Assembly (NCBI GenBank): GCA_004525465.1
Contig: SPCN01000137.1
Location: 1 to 6,448, forward strand
Direction: 5' to 3'
Source of the DNA: Chrysiogenales bacterium
Lineage (GTDB): Bacteria > Acidobacteriota > Aminicenantia > UBA2199
Length of the DNA stretch: 6,448 bases
Positions 5,634 to 6,448 of this stretch are shown piece by piece. The notes under the pieces are model-generated. The model made no database searches. It saw only the letters and a program-made list of their open reading frames with translations, and was not told the origin of the DNA. The first letter of the stretch is position 1. Each line of letters opens with the position of its first letter. A program made the position numbers and the translations under genes.

Positions 5634-6448
5634 GTCAATTTCCCTCTTAGGGCGTCTGTCGGTTCAAGTTTGGCGATTTTCCTGGTCGGCAGGTAACTGA
5701 CAATCGTCGTCACTATTAAAACCAGCAGTATTGTGGCGACGACCAGACCGGCAGTGAAGGTCGGGAAAATTCTGCTCCCCATTGCAAAACCGAAACTATC
5801 CGATGCTTCCGGTAAACCATATCCGGTTCTGGCAACATGAATAAGCAAGGGCAGCCCATAAGCCGCTGCGACAAATGCCGCCAAAACAGCGTGTATGGCG
5901 CCTTCCAGGGTAAACAGCTGAATGATCTTTGAACGAGTCATGCCCAAAGCCATCAAAGTGCCCATCTCCTTTCTTCTGCGAAAGATGGATAGTACTTGCG
6001 TGTTAAAAATGGCCAGCATGGCCAATAACAACAGGACAATATAAAAAATGCTGCCGCCAATTGATTTTGTCAGGAAAAGCGCCCGTAAATCCCGCAGCAA
6101 AAATTCAAGGTCCTTGTATTGCCAATGATCGACCTCGGCGTTGAAACTTGAACCTTTTTCCAGGACAATGATCGTTGCTTCACCGGGCATGGCCGTCATT
6201 TCCCGCATTTTTTCGATGGGGATCCAAAACTGCCCGTTGTCGATCTCCGAAACATCGGTTTTCATCACTGCCGCTATTTTTATTTCATTGGCATCGAAGG
6301 TGCCGTTGGTGTCCCGCCAGCGAATGGTAATATAATCGCCGACTTTCAGGCCGGCGCTTTTTGCCATGCGGCTGCCGATCAAAGCCGGAATGGATTCCTT
6401 ATCGTTTGTCAGTACGGAAGTTGGAATGGATAAAATGTTTTGCTGCGG
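5630..6448 (-). CDS. FtsX/LolC-E-type ABC transporter permease, 5' end beyond the right edge
   Basis: The last 272 residues of a second permease are present. The frame stays open to the window edge (reading PQQNILSIPTSVLTNDKES before ALIGSRMAKSAGL), so the TTG at 6382 is not the real start; the first helix and part of the periplasmic domain are missing. The visible part holds the end of a MacB_PCD-like periplasmic domain (IGSRMAKSAGLKVGDYITI and WIPIEKMREMT). Three membrane helices follow, with the FtsX coupling stretch FRRRKEMGTLMALGMTRSKI after the first of them, and the typical ending RKIAKLEPTDALRG. It overlaps the next permease by 4 nt (ATGA). It is clearly different in sequence from that gene, as expected for a LolC/LolE-like pair rather than a recent duplication. 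An ATPase gene is expected further upstream, outside the window. Confidence 0.88.
   Translation of the reverse strand, partial: PQQNILSIPTSVLTNDKESIPALIGSRMAKSAGLKVGDYITIRWRDTNGTFDANEIKIAAVMKTDVSEIDNGQFWIPIEKMREMTAMPGEATIIVLEKGSSFNAEVDHWQYKDLEFLLRDLRALFLTKSIGGSIFYIVLLLLAMLAIFNTQVLSIFRRRKEMGTLMALGMTRSKIIQLFTLEGAIHAVLAAFVAAAYGLPLLIHVARTGYGLPEASDSFGFAMGSRIFPTFTAGLVVATILLVLIVTTIVSYLPTRKIAKLEPTDALRGKLT

Noticed and set aside
6380..6382. TTG as the true start of the right-hand permease
   Set aside because: The frame is open to the window edge and the N-terminal helix of the family is missing, so the gene begins outside the window.
1..6448. CRISPR array, insertion sequence, tRNA or phage remnants
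   Set aside because: No repeated spacer pattern, transposase motif, cloverleaf or terminal inverted repeats were seen on either strand by eye.

Overview
The window looks like chromosomal DNA from a diderm (Gram-negative-type) bacterium. The main reason is a LolA-like outer-membrane lipoprotein-sorting protein encoded with two FtsX-type ABC permeases. No rRNA, tRNA, mobile element, CRISPR array or phage gene is visible, and the lineage cannot be fixed from the sequence. The style would suit a deltaproteobacterial or Acidobacteria/Aminicenantes-like genome, but that is a guess.

Left edge (1-460, + strand): the C-terminal half of a PTS EIIA type-2 (PtsN-like) domain runs in from the left and stops at 229. 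A short, untracked GTG-start ORF of 59 codons (281-460) follows in the same frame; it weakly resembles the start of an RCK_C/TrkA_C domain. Its 3' end overlaps a near-consensus sigma70-type promoter (TTGACA, 17 nt, TAAAAT; 435-463). A leader of about 175 nt with three small hairpins follows.

Centre (646-3568, + strand): a two-gene unit. The first gene encodes a 759-residue fusion of an APC-superfamily amino-acid permease with two cytosolic UspA-like domains. The second overlaps it by 17 nt and encodes a 219-residue membrane protein with two copies of the MscS-associated 'conserved TM helix' and no MscS beta domain. Together they suggest solute uptake tied to stress or turgor sensing (inference).

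Right half (3625-6448, - strand): three genes read leftwards, an FtsX permease cut by the right edge, a second complete FtsX permease, and a LolA-like secreted protein. Each adjacent pair overlaps by 4 nt (ATGA), so the three are probably translated as one unit. They resemble a specialised LolCDE/LolA-like route for moving lipoprotein or lipid out of the inner membrane. The ATPase and promoter should lie beyond the right edge. The two operons converge on a 56-nt gap with no clear terminator.

Base use differs by region. The permease-USP gene is GC-rich and uses no TTA, CTA or TCA codon in 760 codons, whereas the flanking genes are visibly more AT-rich. No clearly undescribed system is evident. 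The least ordinary items are the asymmetric USP pair, the channel-like partner without a beta domain, and the short ORF with the leader.
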